A stretch of 64,000 nucleotides of DNA, taken from positions 961,800-1,025,799 of the forward strand of contig JAQFVV010006470.1 in the NCBI GenBank assembly GCA_028023455.1, read 5' to 3'. Position 1 is the first letter of the stretch, and every line of letters begins with the position of its first letter. This document shows, piece by piece, positions 40,895-52,398 of this stretch. Source of the stretch: Epiperipatus broadwayi. Taxonomy: Eukaryota; Onychophora; Udeonychophora; Euonychophora; Peripatidae. A program made the position numbers and the translations under genes. The notes beneath the pieces are model-generated. The model did not search any database. It had not been told where the DNA came from and saw nothing but the letters and a program-made list of their open reading frames with translations.

Positions 40895-42160
40895 TGTAGT
40901 GGCAACCACTCTTTTGACCATTGGTAATAATCAAAAAAAAAAAAAAATGAAAAAAAAAAGTTTTCAGATTATTTTTTGACAATGGAATGCAAATATACTT
41001 AATAGGTGATCCTGTTCATTGGTGGATGAGTGCATGCAATTTATTTTTAATGGACAAGTGGATTCTAGTGACAAGCATTGATCAAAGTGAAGCCACACAT
41101 AAACAAGCTTCTACACAGACTCAATTATATTTCCAGATCACTATCCCCCATCTCCTCTTCAATCTAATACTGTTAGTAAATTCATAAATAAATAATCAGC
41201 TTGGGTTTGGTGGAGAAATGATAGAGAACAAAATTGTTTACAACAATAATAACATTAATTAATAATAAAATTATATAATAATAAATAAAAATGTATTTAC
41301 TTATGTATACTTTAAAAATTATATGACAATAATTTATTAGAGAACAAAAAACTTTATAACTCACAATAGCTTTTGAGAATAGCTATAGACAGTTTTGTTA
41401 ATGACCCTATTATCTTTTTTTAGTTCACATATATATTTTGTAGCTGTAAATGTGAGAATGTGACTATTAATCATTAAATTTCAATGTCTGACGACAGTAT
41501 AATATTTTAGCTTTCTTTGGTTCATTCCGTGGGGGTTTCCTATAGGAGATTCTTCTGCTATTTTCTTCTCATAATTTAAAATAGGTAGATTCATAGTTTA
41601 ATTTATAGAAGTACATTTTATTGGAATAATCACTTTAGATGAGTATTTTTTTTCTTTTAGAGTAATTAACTGTCAAATATTTATTAAGCATTCAATAGTG
41701 ATGAATAAATTGGTAAAAGTAAAATTAATTTTAAGACATTTCTTTACCTACAACTCTATATTTACCTACAATAGAGGAAATGTAAAAGCATTTGGATGGG
41801 TGTCTATTCCATAAAATGCATGTTTAGAAACGTAGAAATCATTTAAAAGTTTATTGGCTTCTATACAATGAAAGTCGTGATGCTTAAATGTTACAATTTT
41901 TACCATCGTTTTTGGGAAAGCAGACGGTTTACACTTTAGAACGCTTTTCTTGCTTCTCTTAACAACATTTTTTGTATTTAAATATATTCTTTATTTTAAA
42001 AGAATAAAGTAATAACACTTTTATCTTTACTAATATTTTTGACATTTTAAAAGAATTTTAAAATTTATCTTATATTCATAACATTTAATATTTTATATTC
42101 ATAATAAAGCATAATATTTACTTAAAAGCAACGCCTGTAAACTCTGACGTGACAGTTACA
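40895..42160 (-). repeat. Candidate 5' LTR (right copy)
   Basis: The right member of the diverged repeat pair. In plus orientation it starts TGTAGTGGCAACCACT and ends GACAGTTACA. Short open frames within it carry no domain. Confidence 0.55.
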
Positions 42161-44191
42161 ATACATTCAATAAATTGATGTAATTATTTAAATCACTAAA
42201 AGAATACAGCTATTGTTAAAATTATGCATTCTTTTCTTCTTATATCATGATGTGTTTTATGTAAATGAAAGTAAAATAGTCCATTATTTTTATTACAACC
42301 TTATGCCCGATAAGTTGTTTCATATTATTCATAGAGAGTATGATTATTTGATTCCTTCATTAGTTTCATTTACGTTAAAAGACGTACTGATTTTTTGATA
42401 TTTGTAAATTTAGAAATATCAAATTATACAGGTAATATTTATTTCTTGTTCATTTAAATAATAATTTTATTTTGAGTAAATCATTATCAACTTTATTTTA
42501 ATTTAATGTATAATAATATTTCGAAAAGTATTTACTTACAAAATGTATTGTGTGTCCATACTTGTATCTCAGTTAGCATTTTTTCATTCATATATGTTCA
42601 CTATATCTGCACACTATTATTTTATAAATATGAACAATATAAATATATAACAAGAAAGTCAATGCATTTGTTCAAGGTGTTTATTGTTTAGGAGACGTTT
42701 AGTAATTTCAGTAAGTATATACAAGTTCGGCACATCCAATCTAAATGTAAGCAGTTGTATAGACATTGTGAGAATGTTGAACTGTTTAACTTAAATTTAA
42801 TTTTTGGAGGAAAAATATCTCCTAGAAAATTCTTAATTCAAATGAATTCCATAAATGAATGAATGAAGTATATATTTTATTAGATCGTCATTAGTAAATA
42901 AAATACTACTACTTATAATCATGTTGACACTAGCCTTTGCAAATATCAACATATTGTTAACTCACTTTTATTTGAATTCAGGCAATCTTCACATAACAAA
43001 AGGATTTATTTTATTATCTTGCTAATGATAAATTTATTACATAAATACATAAAAAATATAAACATAAATATTAACCATGTAATATTGCTAAGAACAGATT
43101 AAATTGTACTAGTTACTTCTTTTTTTAAATTTACTTTATTTTCCACCTGCATATCGTGTAACTTTGTGGAACATATCAAAATATTTCTACTAAAGTTGAC
43201 TTTTAACTGTGATCATGATTTTGGGATACACAATAAAAATTACAATACTTGTATTACATTTTTAGAAGTAATTAAAATTTGTGAAGTTATTAAAACAAGT
43301 ACTTCATAACACAACGTATATGTTACTTAATTGTAACCAGAAACTACTTGCAATAATAACTTAATTAATTCGATGTTGCATATATATATATATTGGTGTC
43401 CTCTTATCATCTTCATAATAAACCAAAACACAGTAGTAAGTGATATATGTTTGGTGTACTAAACCAATAACGGAAGTTAGACAATTAAATCAGGTTAACG
43501 TGCAATAGGTATTAGCTGTAAGGTGATGAGCAATTGGGATGAAAATGTATTAAATAGAATATTGTCAGTACTTTTAATAATAATTTAAATCATTATAGCT
43601 AAGACATTAGACAGAAATCATAAATCCAAAGATATATTCATTTAATATATTGAAATGATAACAGATGATTTACATTTTCGCTATAAAATAAATCATTGAA
43701 CAATTAATAGTTAGCCATTATAAAAAGTTTATAAAACATTCAGATGTTGATAATACCCATGTAACAACACACACACACAACTTCCTTTTCATGTTTTATC
43801 AATAACATTGTATCATCCTTCTTGGTAAGAATATTTTCAAGTACAAAGCCTTTTTTCAATAACTATCTTTGAAATTATAAAACAAGATTTTATTGGTCAA
43901 ACTTTAATTTATATCAGATGTAAATAATGAATCATGCAATAGAGAGAGCGTACAAGCTTATAAAAGTAACGCCACATTATATATGAGTTTCTTTTTTAAT
44001 TATTATAATGAATCATATTGATAAAAAATAATAATCACAAAGAAGGATTATTCCTATTAATTTTACTAAACTTACGTTGAATTAACAATCAGTCAAATAT
44101 AAAAATAATAACAAAAGTAAATTTTTACAATTATATATAAGTGCAAATTAAACAATGTATTTTTAGTCTGTAAAATATTTATATAAATATA
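42161..44191. other. AT-rich intergenic stretch, nothing recognised
   Basis: No gene-like features were found. Two 61-codon plus-strand open frames (42213-42398, 42506-42691) have no domain. A short (AC)n run is at about 43769-43780. Confidence 0.5.
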
Positions 44192-44300
44192 TGCACTAGA
44201 GGGAGCATACCAATAGCTCTAATCAAGTTTTAATTTATAAGTGTGGCAAATATTAATTAAAGCTTGTTTGGAACTGTTGGTAAGCTCCCTCTAGTGTACA
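44192..44300. mobile_element. Short foldback (MITE-like) element
   Basis: A 109-bp inverted repeat. The left arm TGCACTAGAGGGAGCATACC continues to AATCAAGTTTTAATT. The right arm runs from AATTAAAGCTTGTTTGG to GGTAAGCTCCCTCTAGTGTA. The arms pair over about 45 bp with scattered mismatches. AT-rich DNA lies on both sides. No coding capacity is seen. Confidence 0.6.
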
Positions 44301-44943
44301 TTTGAATACAAACTTAAAAGTTTGTTAGATAATTTGTGTCTTGTTTTATTATATATATTGAATAATTATAAATATAAAGCTGTGCTATAATTATTATATC
44401 AGATTATAAAAAGAAGCAAAATGTACAAATTGAAAGTATGCAAACCGAAGAGCAAAATTTCTTCCCAAGCAAAATATATATATAACATGCAAATTTTTTT
44501 TTTTTATTTAAAAAAAAAAAATCAAGATGGAAGAAAATAAAAGGGTAATACAAATTCACTGTTAGCACTACAGTTAGTAAAAAAAAAAAAAAATATGTGT
44601 GATTATCAAACATTAAAATATAGTATTTCTTTAGGGATTTAAATAAGTTTGTAATGTCAGCAGCTAATATTCCAAATGAAAATAAATTAATGATTTTTTT
44701 TCCAAATGAAAATAAATTAATGATTTTTTTTCTATTTTTTTGTGACACTTAAATTAATCTAGGCAAATATTTATTTCTGACGTTAACCTGATGTTATCCA
44801 AAATATCAGTCTTTCTTGAAATAAATCATGATGAAATAAAAATATAATTCCAGATATTGTCTATTGATTAACTCTGATAATAACATTAATGGTTGGTGTA
44901 TTAATGTAAAGAAATAACGATTCATTATTAACATTATATATAT
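44301..44943. other. AT-rich stretch with a 32-bp tandem duplication
   Basis: TTCCAAATGAAAATAAATTA plus ATGATTTTTTTT occurs twice in tandem (about 44670-44733). A 114-codon minus-strand open frame (44404-44748) crosses this and several homopolymer runs. Its low-complexity Phe/Lys/Ile composition argues against a real gene. Confidence 0.5.
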
Positions 44944-46169
44944 TGTAACGATCAGATTTGTACACTCACACAACAAAATCCAGAGTCTACACAAAGTACA
45001 CCAAAGCTGATCAATGTGAGGTGATGAGACCTCTAATCCGACTAACCTTTAACTCATTTGCTAGTATTTTGTGATTACCTCCTTATGAATGACATTTTGA
45101 CATCACACCTAGTCTCAATTTAATCTGCGAGCTGGCTTAGTACAGGGAGAAGCATGAGACTCAAGGGCTAATTCTCAATTTCACTAAATGGGTGGCACTG
45201 ATCTCTTAACCCACAAAAATAATTAAAGAGCTTCAGCATCAAATGTTCAGTGCTCTGAGACTGGGTGGTTTGCTGCCATGAATATGTGAATATATAAGAT
45301 CAAGAATTCAAACAGGATTTATAAAAATGGTCTGGACCTTTGTGTTTCAGTTCTAATAAAGGTATTCGAACTAAAGAATGGAGTGGCCTTACACTGAGAA
45401 CACATTTAAAAGGTGTGGCAAAGCCTAAACACACAAACATGTATTTTATAAAGTCACTCTTGAACTGCACCCTCAAGAGAACCACACATATACATATAAT
45501 TAATTAATTGCACCTAAATCAGACAGCATCTATCTGCCAAACTAACACAACCCAATTCTTAAACTAGCATTATAATCATGCTAACTAAAAGGAGTTAAAT
45601 TAAATTGTAATCTAAGTTAAAATTCTGAATATGCACATATATGTAATCACAATTAAGGAGGAAAAGTATATTTGATGGGCATTAATAAACATTAACAAAT
45701 ATACTTTAATGTCATCTCTAGTCAGTATATCAATTCTAACTAACAGCTATCAAGAGTCATAAATAATAAAAACTGACTAAACAAACCTTGTGAAATATAA
45801 TGCAATTTATAATATATGACAATAGATGGCGTTATACCAAAAACACCTTCAAGCATTTGTTTATATAAACGTCAGAGCGAGTATTTCACTATCTCTAACT
45901 TAATTTCCACCTTCAGATCATGATTTCAAGCTATTTGCTATCGTCAGTGAAGGACAGGATTAAGAAACTAGATCTAAAACACAAACTCTGAGCGTTTAAG
46001 AAACAGTTTCTATTCAGCTTGCAAGCGTGAATCTTTTAGACACATAATGTCTTCAAACTCAGCATAGCATGCCAGATAGCTACATGGGTCTGATATCAGT
46101 TCAGCATCACCACATAGCAGAAGTCTCTGCAATATATATCATTGCAAGAAAGACCTTAAAGGTACATTT
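44944..46169 (+). mobile_element. Repeat with TGTAACGATC start (3' end not defined)
   Basis: It starts TGTAACGATCAGATTTG directly after a TA run, matching the first ten bases of TGTAACG element copy 2. The following 1.2 kb is GC-richer than its surroundings and lacks coding features. No CGTTACA end hairpin was found before the foldback at 46170, so it is either truncated or only shares the terminus. The segment 45817-45963 is duplicated inside the adjoining foldback. Confidence 0.4.
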
Positions 46170-46515
46170 ATGAAAAACAAAAAACACAAGTTAAAAACTT
46201 GCATACGCTTGTATTTATGACAATAGATGGCGTTATATCAAAAACACCTTCAAGTGTTTGTTTACATAAACGTCAGAGCGAGTATTTCACTATCTATAAC
46301 TTAATTTCCACCTTCAGCTCATGATTTCAAGCTATTTGCTATCGTCAGTGAAGGATAGGATTATGATCTGAAGGTGGAAATTAAGTTAGAGATAGTGAAA
46401 TACTCGCTCTGACGTTTATGTAAACAAACGCTTGAAGGTGTTTTTGATATAACGCCTTCTATTGTCATAAATACAAGTGTATGCAAGTTTTTAACTTGTG
46501 TTTTTTGTTTTTCAT
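46170..46515. mobile_element. Foldback element with about 155-bp arms
   Basis: The arms 46170-46324 and 46360-46515 are reverse complements with about six differences. The ends are ATGAAAAACAAAAAACACAA and its complement. The loop is about 35 bases (TTCAAGCTATTTGCTATCGT...). The end region carries a small nested palindrome, CAAGTT-AAA-AACTTG. Most of the left arm plus the loop (about 46219-46364, from GACAATAGATGGCGTTATA) also occurs in direct orientation at 45817-45963. Confidence 0.75.
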
Positions 46516-46692
46516 ATATATATATAATCATGATAATAATGAGCACGTGGTTATCGATTATTATTTATCAATATTATTATTTTCAAATAGTGATTTAGTA
46601 CAGCAAACAATGTTCTTAAAATATTTAGAGTGGAGATTTTAATAATCTCCAATGTAAGTTAGTTAACAATGATTATTTCCTGTTTGAAAGAT

Positions 46693-46695
<3 letters not shown>

Positions 46696-46747
<52 letters not shown>
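46696..46747. repeat. (TA)n microsatellite
   Basis: TA tract at the 5' junction of the plus-strand RTE element. Confidence 0.9.
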
Positions 46748-46751
<4 letters not shown>

Positions 46752-49330
46752 GGAAGAACAATATTGTGGAGATTGATGGTGTATCGGACAGAGTGGCAAG
46801 ATTAGTTATACAACTTAATAGCAGATACCAAATGCAGATAATTCAGGTTTATGCCCCAACAAGTTCTTATAGTGTTGAAGTAGTAGAAGATTTTTATATG
46901 GAAGTACAAAAGGCTTTTGATCAGTGTAAACAACATTTTAAAATTGTTATGGGAGACTTTAATGCTAGAATTGGTAGACAAATGAAAGTTGAAATTGCTG
47001 TAGGTAATTTTGGTTATGGTAATAGAAATGAGAGAGGACATAGACTTGTGGAGTTTGCAGAAAAAAAAAACTTTATATTATGAATTCATTTTTTGAGAAA
47101 AATGTTAAAAGGAAATGGACATGGAAGCATCCAAATGAAGGTACAGCAGAATTGGATTATATTTTGACTAACAGAAAATACATATTTCAATATTGTAATG
47201 TTCTTAATAAATTTAACACAGGAAGTGATCATCGATTAGTAAGGTGTAAGTTACGTGTTAATGTAAAACTAGAAAGACAAAAATTATTAAGAAAAACAAT
47301 ATTTACAGTTGATATTCCTAATCTTCAGAAACATTCTAATGAATTTAAATTAGAAGTTACAAATAGGTTTTAAGTGTTAGGAGATTTTGAACATGATACA
47401 GATTTGAATGAAATTAATATGAAAATAACTGATACACTTTTAAAAACTGCAACAAACATAGCTGGTAGAAAAAAGCAGCAATTGACTAATAAAATTTCTA
47501 CTGAGACTAAAGGATTTATGAAGAAAAGAAGGAATATGAAGATATACAAAAATGATGTATTAAAAAGAATTGAATATCTCGAGTTTTGTAAAATGATACG
47601 GAAAAGAGTTGAAAATGATATAAGAAAGTATAACTGTGAAATAGCAAACAAAGCTGTAGAAGAAAATAAAGTCTCAAAAATGTTAAACAACATTTTGGTA
47701 TTGGTAGGAAATTTATATCTGCAATAAGAAAAAAAAGATGGAATTATTACTAAAAAGAGAGATGACATCATGAAATTGGTAGAAGATTTTTATCAAGAAT
47801 TATATAGTAATAAAGAACAAGTACCTCCTATATCTATTACATCTTCCGAATTGCCCAGAACTTTAAATGAAGAAATGAGACATGCAATTGAATGTATGAA
47901 GAAAGGAAAGGCTCCAGGAAATGATGGAATTATAATTGATATATTAAAAGAAGCAGGTGAAGAAATAGAAACAACTGGATTTAGCAAAGTTATATACCAA
48001 ATGTCTAAATGATAAAGATGTACCGGAAGATTGGAAGAATGCAGTAATAATATTAATATTTAAAAAAGGTGATAAAGAAGATATTAGAAATTACAGACCT
48101 ATCAGCCTTTTATCAGTTTTATATAAAAATTTTTACCAAGATAATTACAACTCGTCTACAGGGAACTTTGGATTTCCACCAACCAAGAGAACAAGCTGGA
48201 TTTAAAAGTGGTTTTAGTACAATAGATCATATCCAGGTATTGAGAGAAGTCATAGAAAGAACAAACGAATATGAGTTGTCATTATGTTTTGGATTTGTAG
48301 ATTATGAAAAGGCATTCGATTCTATACACATTTCTTCAGTGATTAAAGCATTGGATCATCAAGGTATAGATCCAGGATATTGTCATATTTTAAAGAATAT
48401 TTATAAAAATGCAACAGCAACAATTAGATTACATAATGATACTGGAAAAATCAACATTGAGAAAAGTGTAAGACAAGGTGACTCCATATCTCTAAAACTC
48501 TTTACAGTTGTGCTGCAAGAAGTATTTTGTGGATTAAAATGGGAAACTAAAGGAGTGAATGTAAATGGAGAGTATTTAAGTCATTTCGATTTCGCAGATG
48601 ATGTAGTTGTTTTTGCAAATAATGCTTCAGAGCTGCAGGAAATGTTGCAAGAGTTAGCAGATGAAAGTAGAAAAGTAGGACTAAAGATAAATGTTAAAAA
48701 GAGTAAAGTAATGTTTAATCGATTTGCTCAAAATATGAAAATAAAGATTGATTATGAAGAATTAGAAGAAGTAAATAGTTACAAATATCTTGGTCAGATT
48801 ATTAATACAGATGGAAACATAATGGAGGAAATTAATCATAGAATTAAACTTGGCTGGAGTGCTTTTGGTAGAAATAACTTGATACTAAAAGGAAATATGC
48901 CTATGTGAATGAAAAGGATGGTTTTTAACAAATGTGTTTTACCAGTTCTTACTTATGGATCTGAGACTTGGACACTTAATAGAAAAGAAATACAGAGTCT
49001 TTAGACCATTCAAAGGAGTATGGAGAGATGTATGTTGGGAGTAACAAGATGAGATCGAAAACGCAATGTATGGGTAAGACAACAAACATGTGTTACTGAC
49101 CTTATTGAAAAAATTAAAAGATTGAAATGGAGTTGGGCTGGACATATTTCTAGAAGAGATGATAATAGATGTACAATTGAAATTTTAAACTGGATTCCAA
49201 GAGATTGTAAAAGACCCAGAAAGAGACCGCATGTGAGATGGATGGATGGATGAAATAAGAAAATGTGCAGGGGTGTTGTGGAGAAGAGAAGCTAAAGATC
49301 GGAGAAAATGAATTAAACTTGGAGAGACCT
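46748..49330 (+). pseudogene. RTE ORF2-like pseudogene (endonuclease-reverse transcriptase)
   Basis: Endonuclease: RVARLVIQLNSRYQMQIIQV, YAPTS, MGDFNARIG (about 46949), ERGHRLVEFAEKKN, GSDHRLVRCKLRVN (about 47223). A frameshift lies in the A-run near 47060, with in-frame TAA stops at 47371 and 47725. The linker DFYQELYSNKE leads to MKKGKAPGNDGIIIDILKEA. Frameshifts near 47980 and 48128 bracket [12 protein letters not shown]. The longest open part (48069-48908, 279 codons) has FGFVDYEKAFDSI (motif A), VRQGDSISLKLF and the intact catalytic box FDFADDVVVFANN (FADD at 48591-48602). After the stop at 48906 the C-terminal part continues with LPVLTYGSETWTLNRKE and WAGHISRRDDNR. It is dead, but better preserved than the minus-strand copy. 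Confidence 0.8.
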
Positions 49331-49352
49331 TGTTGATGATGATGATGATATA
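46748..49352 (+). mobile_element. RTE-type LINE, plus-strand copy (5' truncated)
   Basis: It begins inside the endonuclease domain directly after (TA)n and ends with a (TGATGA)n tail at about 49332-49350. It is the same family as the minus-strand copy at 21316-24440, and both share the phrase CTTGGAGAGACC just before the tail. The 5' truncation is the usual result of incomplete target-primed reverse transcription. Confidence 0.8.
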
Positions 49353-52254
49353 TTAAATTTAAATGGAATACCTAAAACAATAAATATAACATGACAACAG
49401 TTTTCAGATATTTAAATCATAACTGATTGCTGTTATTTACGGATTATAAAAAAAATAAAGTCTTTTACTTTATAAAAGTGAATTTAGGTAAGTTTACAAG
49501 GTTAATTTATAGATGAAATAATTTAACAACTTTTAATAATTAAGATTGACAATAACTCATTTTTCGAAATAAAGATGAATTCAGGCAAGTTTAACATAGT
49601 TTATTTTATAAATGATTTAATTTAATGAATTTTAAGCAATAATATTGAATGTTAGGTATATTTAAATAAGATAGCTTAATATTATATATTTAAAGATGAA
49701 ATTATACAGCTCTGCAGTCTTTGAAAAGAGTATTACCCATCTTCTTGGTGGTGGCTTGTATTGCAGGCACATTGGATGGTGGTGTAGTGACATTCTCCTT
49801 AGGATAGGTGGCTTATGATGTCTTCATCTTCCTATAGTAGGCTTCTGGAAGGTTTCTTATCCCAGTAAAAATGATCATGCCCAAAGGCATGCAGGGGTGA
49901 ATAGATATCGCCTATCTCTGGATAGAGTAAGACAAAAAATATAACTTTACCTAGCCAGCCATATCATAGTCAAAGCTGATGTAGATTCTGCTAGGCAACA
50001 CTTCACAAAAATTATGAATTCTCATAGCTAGAACACGTGTCATTTTATATAATTTAAGTTTTAGACAGCTCTGCTATCAACATCTCTTCGAAATTCTGTA
50101 CTTCAATACATTTTAATTTTTTTTGTCATTTTTTAATGGAATAATTTTCTTTAAAATTCCCCTTTTAATTTCCGAACAACTCTAATGGTTTCAGTTTGGA
50201 AAAGTTGTTTAGTAATATTGTACACTTTAAAAAATACTTTTGTTTAGAAACAACTTAAATTAATGTGTCAAGCTGGGTTTTGTATTTAAGATTAAAATTG
50301 AGAATTGTTCTAGTTTTTAATATTATCCCACTTACATATAACAGGGACATGTGTAGACCACACAATTTAAAATGTAAACTTTTTTTTAAACAAAACAAAG
50401 TATATAACAAATTATTTTAAAATAAGTATACTTGCTATAATATATAAATTGATATTACAGTCATTTATCCACCCATGTATGTGTGATGATACCTATATAA
50501 TCATGTTGATGCATATATTCATGTACTCAGAGGGGTTTGAATCTGGCACAGATTGAGCTATTGGAAAAATAGATGAAACAGTTATGAAAGAATAAATATA
50601 CTGTTTCAATATATTAATGGTATTTTTTTTTTTTTTGCGATCTGTTTTATGGCTATTTACTTATTATTTACTTTAGTAGATCATATTAATCTTCAATACC
50701 TTATTTCTAGACCCTTTTTATTCAAGCAGATGAATATAATGTGATCAATAATTACATAGTAATCATACTCTTGTTCATACCGACATTTAATAAAAAATTA
50801 AAACAACAGTCACTTTTCCAGACCCAGGTATCCCTCCATGATTGCAAGAAGCGTTAACACATCTCATAGTGATATTTATAATAAGTTAAAACCCTATAGG
50901 CACTAACAGCCTTAGACTGTACACTATGAAATGATACTGACACATAATATCTAAATACAATTGTCTATTTACTCATAGAAAATGTATGAGAAAGAGTGAA
51001 AAAGATAAATCACACCAATAATTTATACATATTTATTAAAAGATAGAAAAAAAGCATATAAGAAATATTTAACATTTTAAAACACAAATCCGAATTCTTA
51101 AACTACAATAATTTAATAACCATGCTTGTTTTCATATATAAAAAAATAACAAATATAATTAATATTTAAGCACATATAGCTAGAAATAAAATTTAAAAGT
51201 TCATTCTTTAAATAAAATTTAAAAGTGTTACCATTGATGTATACTTAGGTTTTAATTCAGTATTTGGGAGATCGTCCCTGGTCTTTAATCCTGTCAGATT
51301 TATAATGAGTTTCTCTTGGTATTTGGATGACTCCCCTTGGTTTAGTGTCATATTGTTGGGTTTGGTTCTGTAGATTTCATTCATGGCAGGTAAAACATTG
51401 GAACAGGTGAGTCAGAGATATATGTTGCTGCAAATGGATAATGGTACTAAGAAAACGGGTGGTGGAAATGAACAAACCCTGAACATTGATCTAGCAACAC
51501 ATTTTTCTATCAACATTATCATATAAAAATGTAAAATCCTGCTGGATTCAGTTGTTTTAACTGGCTTTTAGACTCATTGGTAAACTATACTAGAAACAAC
51601 TTTTGCTTCTTCGGTTTTTTTTTTTTTTTTGCATTTTTCTACTGCTGCTCTTCTTTACTTTTGTTTGATCGTGAACAATGGACATTTTCTGAGAGGTCAT
51701 AAAATTACACTAATAAAAATACTAAAACTTTATAACTTAACAAACACAGTGTAGACAATTTTATTCTCCCCCTCTTTTACAAATAAATTAAATAACCCTT
51801 CGTTCTCCACATCGATCACCCTCCACAGTTACAATTATTTTAATTTAAAATACTAGTGTTTAGATTCCCCATCTTATTTTCCAAATTATGTCTCTTTGAT
51901 GCCCTACCACATGCATATGCAGAAGTGGAACATACCAATTCTTAACTCAACCACTCTTTATTCTCAATCACTCTAATACTATTACTCTTATTCTTTAAAT
52001 TCTTAAAATTATTATCATTCTCCTGTTCTCATGCTCTTATTTTCAGGGTCATGAGTTGTGGTGAAGTGCAAGCCAATTGTTTTCCCACTTCACTGCAGAC
52101 CTATAAAAACTATCCCAGCAGATACAAAACGATAGATTAGATGTACATTTATTTAAAGTTTATGTCTACTTCAACTAACGCTAATAATACAACGTATAAC
52201 AATAAAGATAATAATAAATATAATATTTTAACTACATAATTAATAAAACAATTG
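49353..52254. other. Intergenic stretch, no recognised gene
   Basis: Mostly AT-rich. A GC-richer block at about 49705-50095 (CTTCTTGGTGGTGGCTTG, later CATGCCCAAAGGCATGCAGG) looks like an old repeat or pseudogene piece but was not identified. The last bases, TAATAAAACAATTG (52241-52254), are the left target-site duplication of LINE L copy 1. Confidence 0.5.
52241..52254. repeat. Left 14-bp target-site duplication of LINE L copy 1
   Basis: TAATAAAACAATTG here is repeated exactly at 58110-58123, on the two sides of the LINE. Confidence 0.8.
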
Positions 52255-52398
52255 AAGACACTAGGTGGCGATTAATAGGGTTTCAACAACCACTCCAAGC
52301 TCCTGCAAAAAATAAAATTTTAATCGCAAAAATAATAGTTGAAGCTGAGACAAGTGCCCTATGAAGTGGGTAAGTGACTTTTCATTAAATCCTAAGTC

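Larger units (their letters stand above)
37435..42160 (-). mobile_element. Old LTR retrotransposon, minus strand, internally deleted
   Basis: Two diverged direct repeats of about 1.25 kb (37435-38670 and 40895-42160) flank about 2.2 kb. On the minus strand the right repeat begins TGTAACTGTCACG and ends GGTTGCCACTACA. The left begins TGCAACTCTCATA and ends GTTTCCATTACA, so both have TG...CA ends. After the 5' LTR the minus strand reads TTTGGGAGCATGTTCAGG, a possible primer-binding site starting TGG. Just before the 3' LTR is AGAGGTGTGGCCAA, a purine-rich run fitting a polypurine tract. A gag-like remnant lies inside, but no protease, reverse transcriptase or integrase was found. Two independent solo repeats are the alternative. 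Confidence 0.5.

Noticed and set aside
44404-44748. 114-codon minus-strand open frame
   Set aside because: Low-complexity Phe/Lys/Ile composition across homopolymer runs and a 32-bp tandem duplication.
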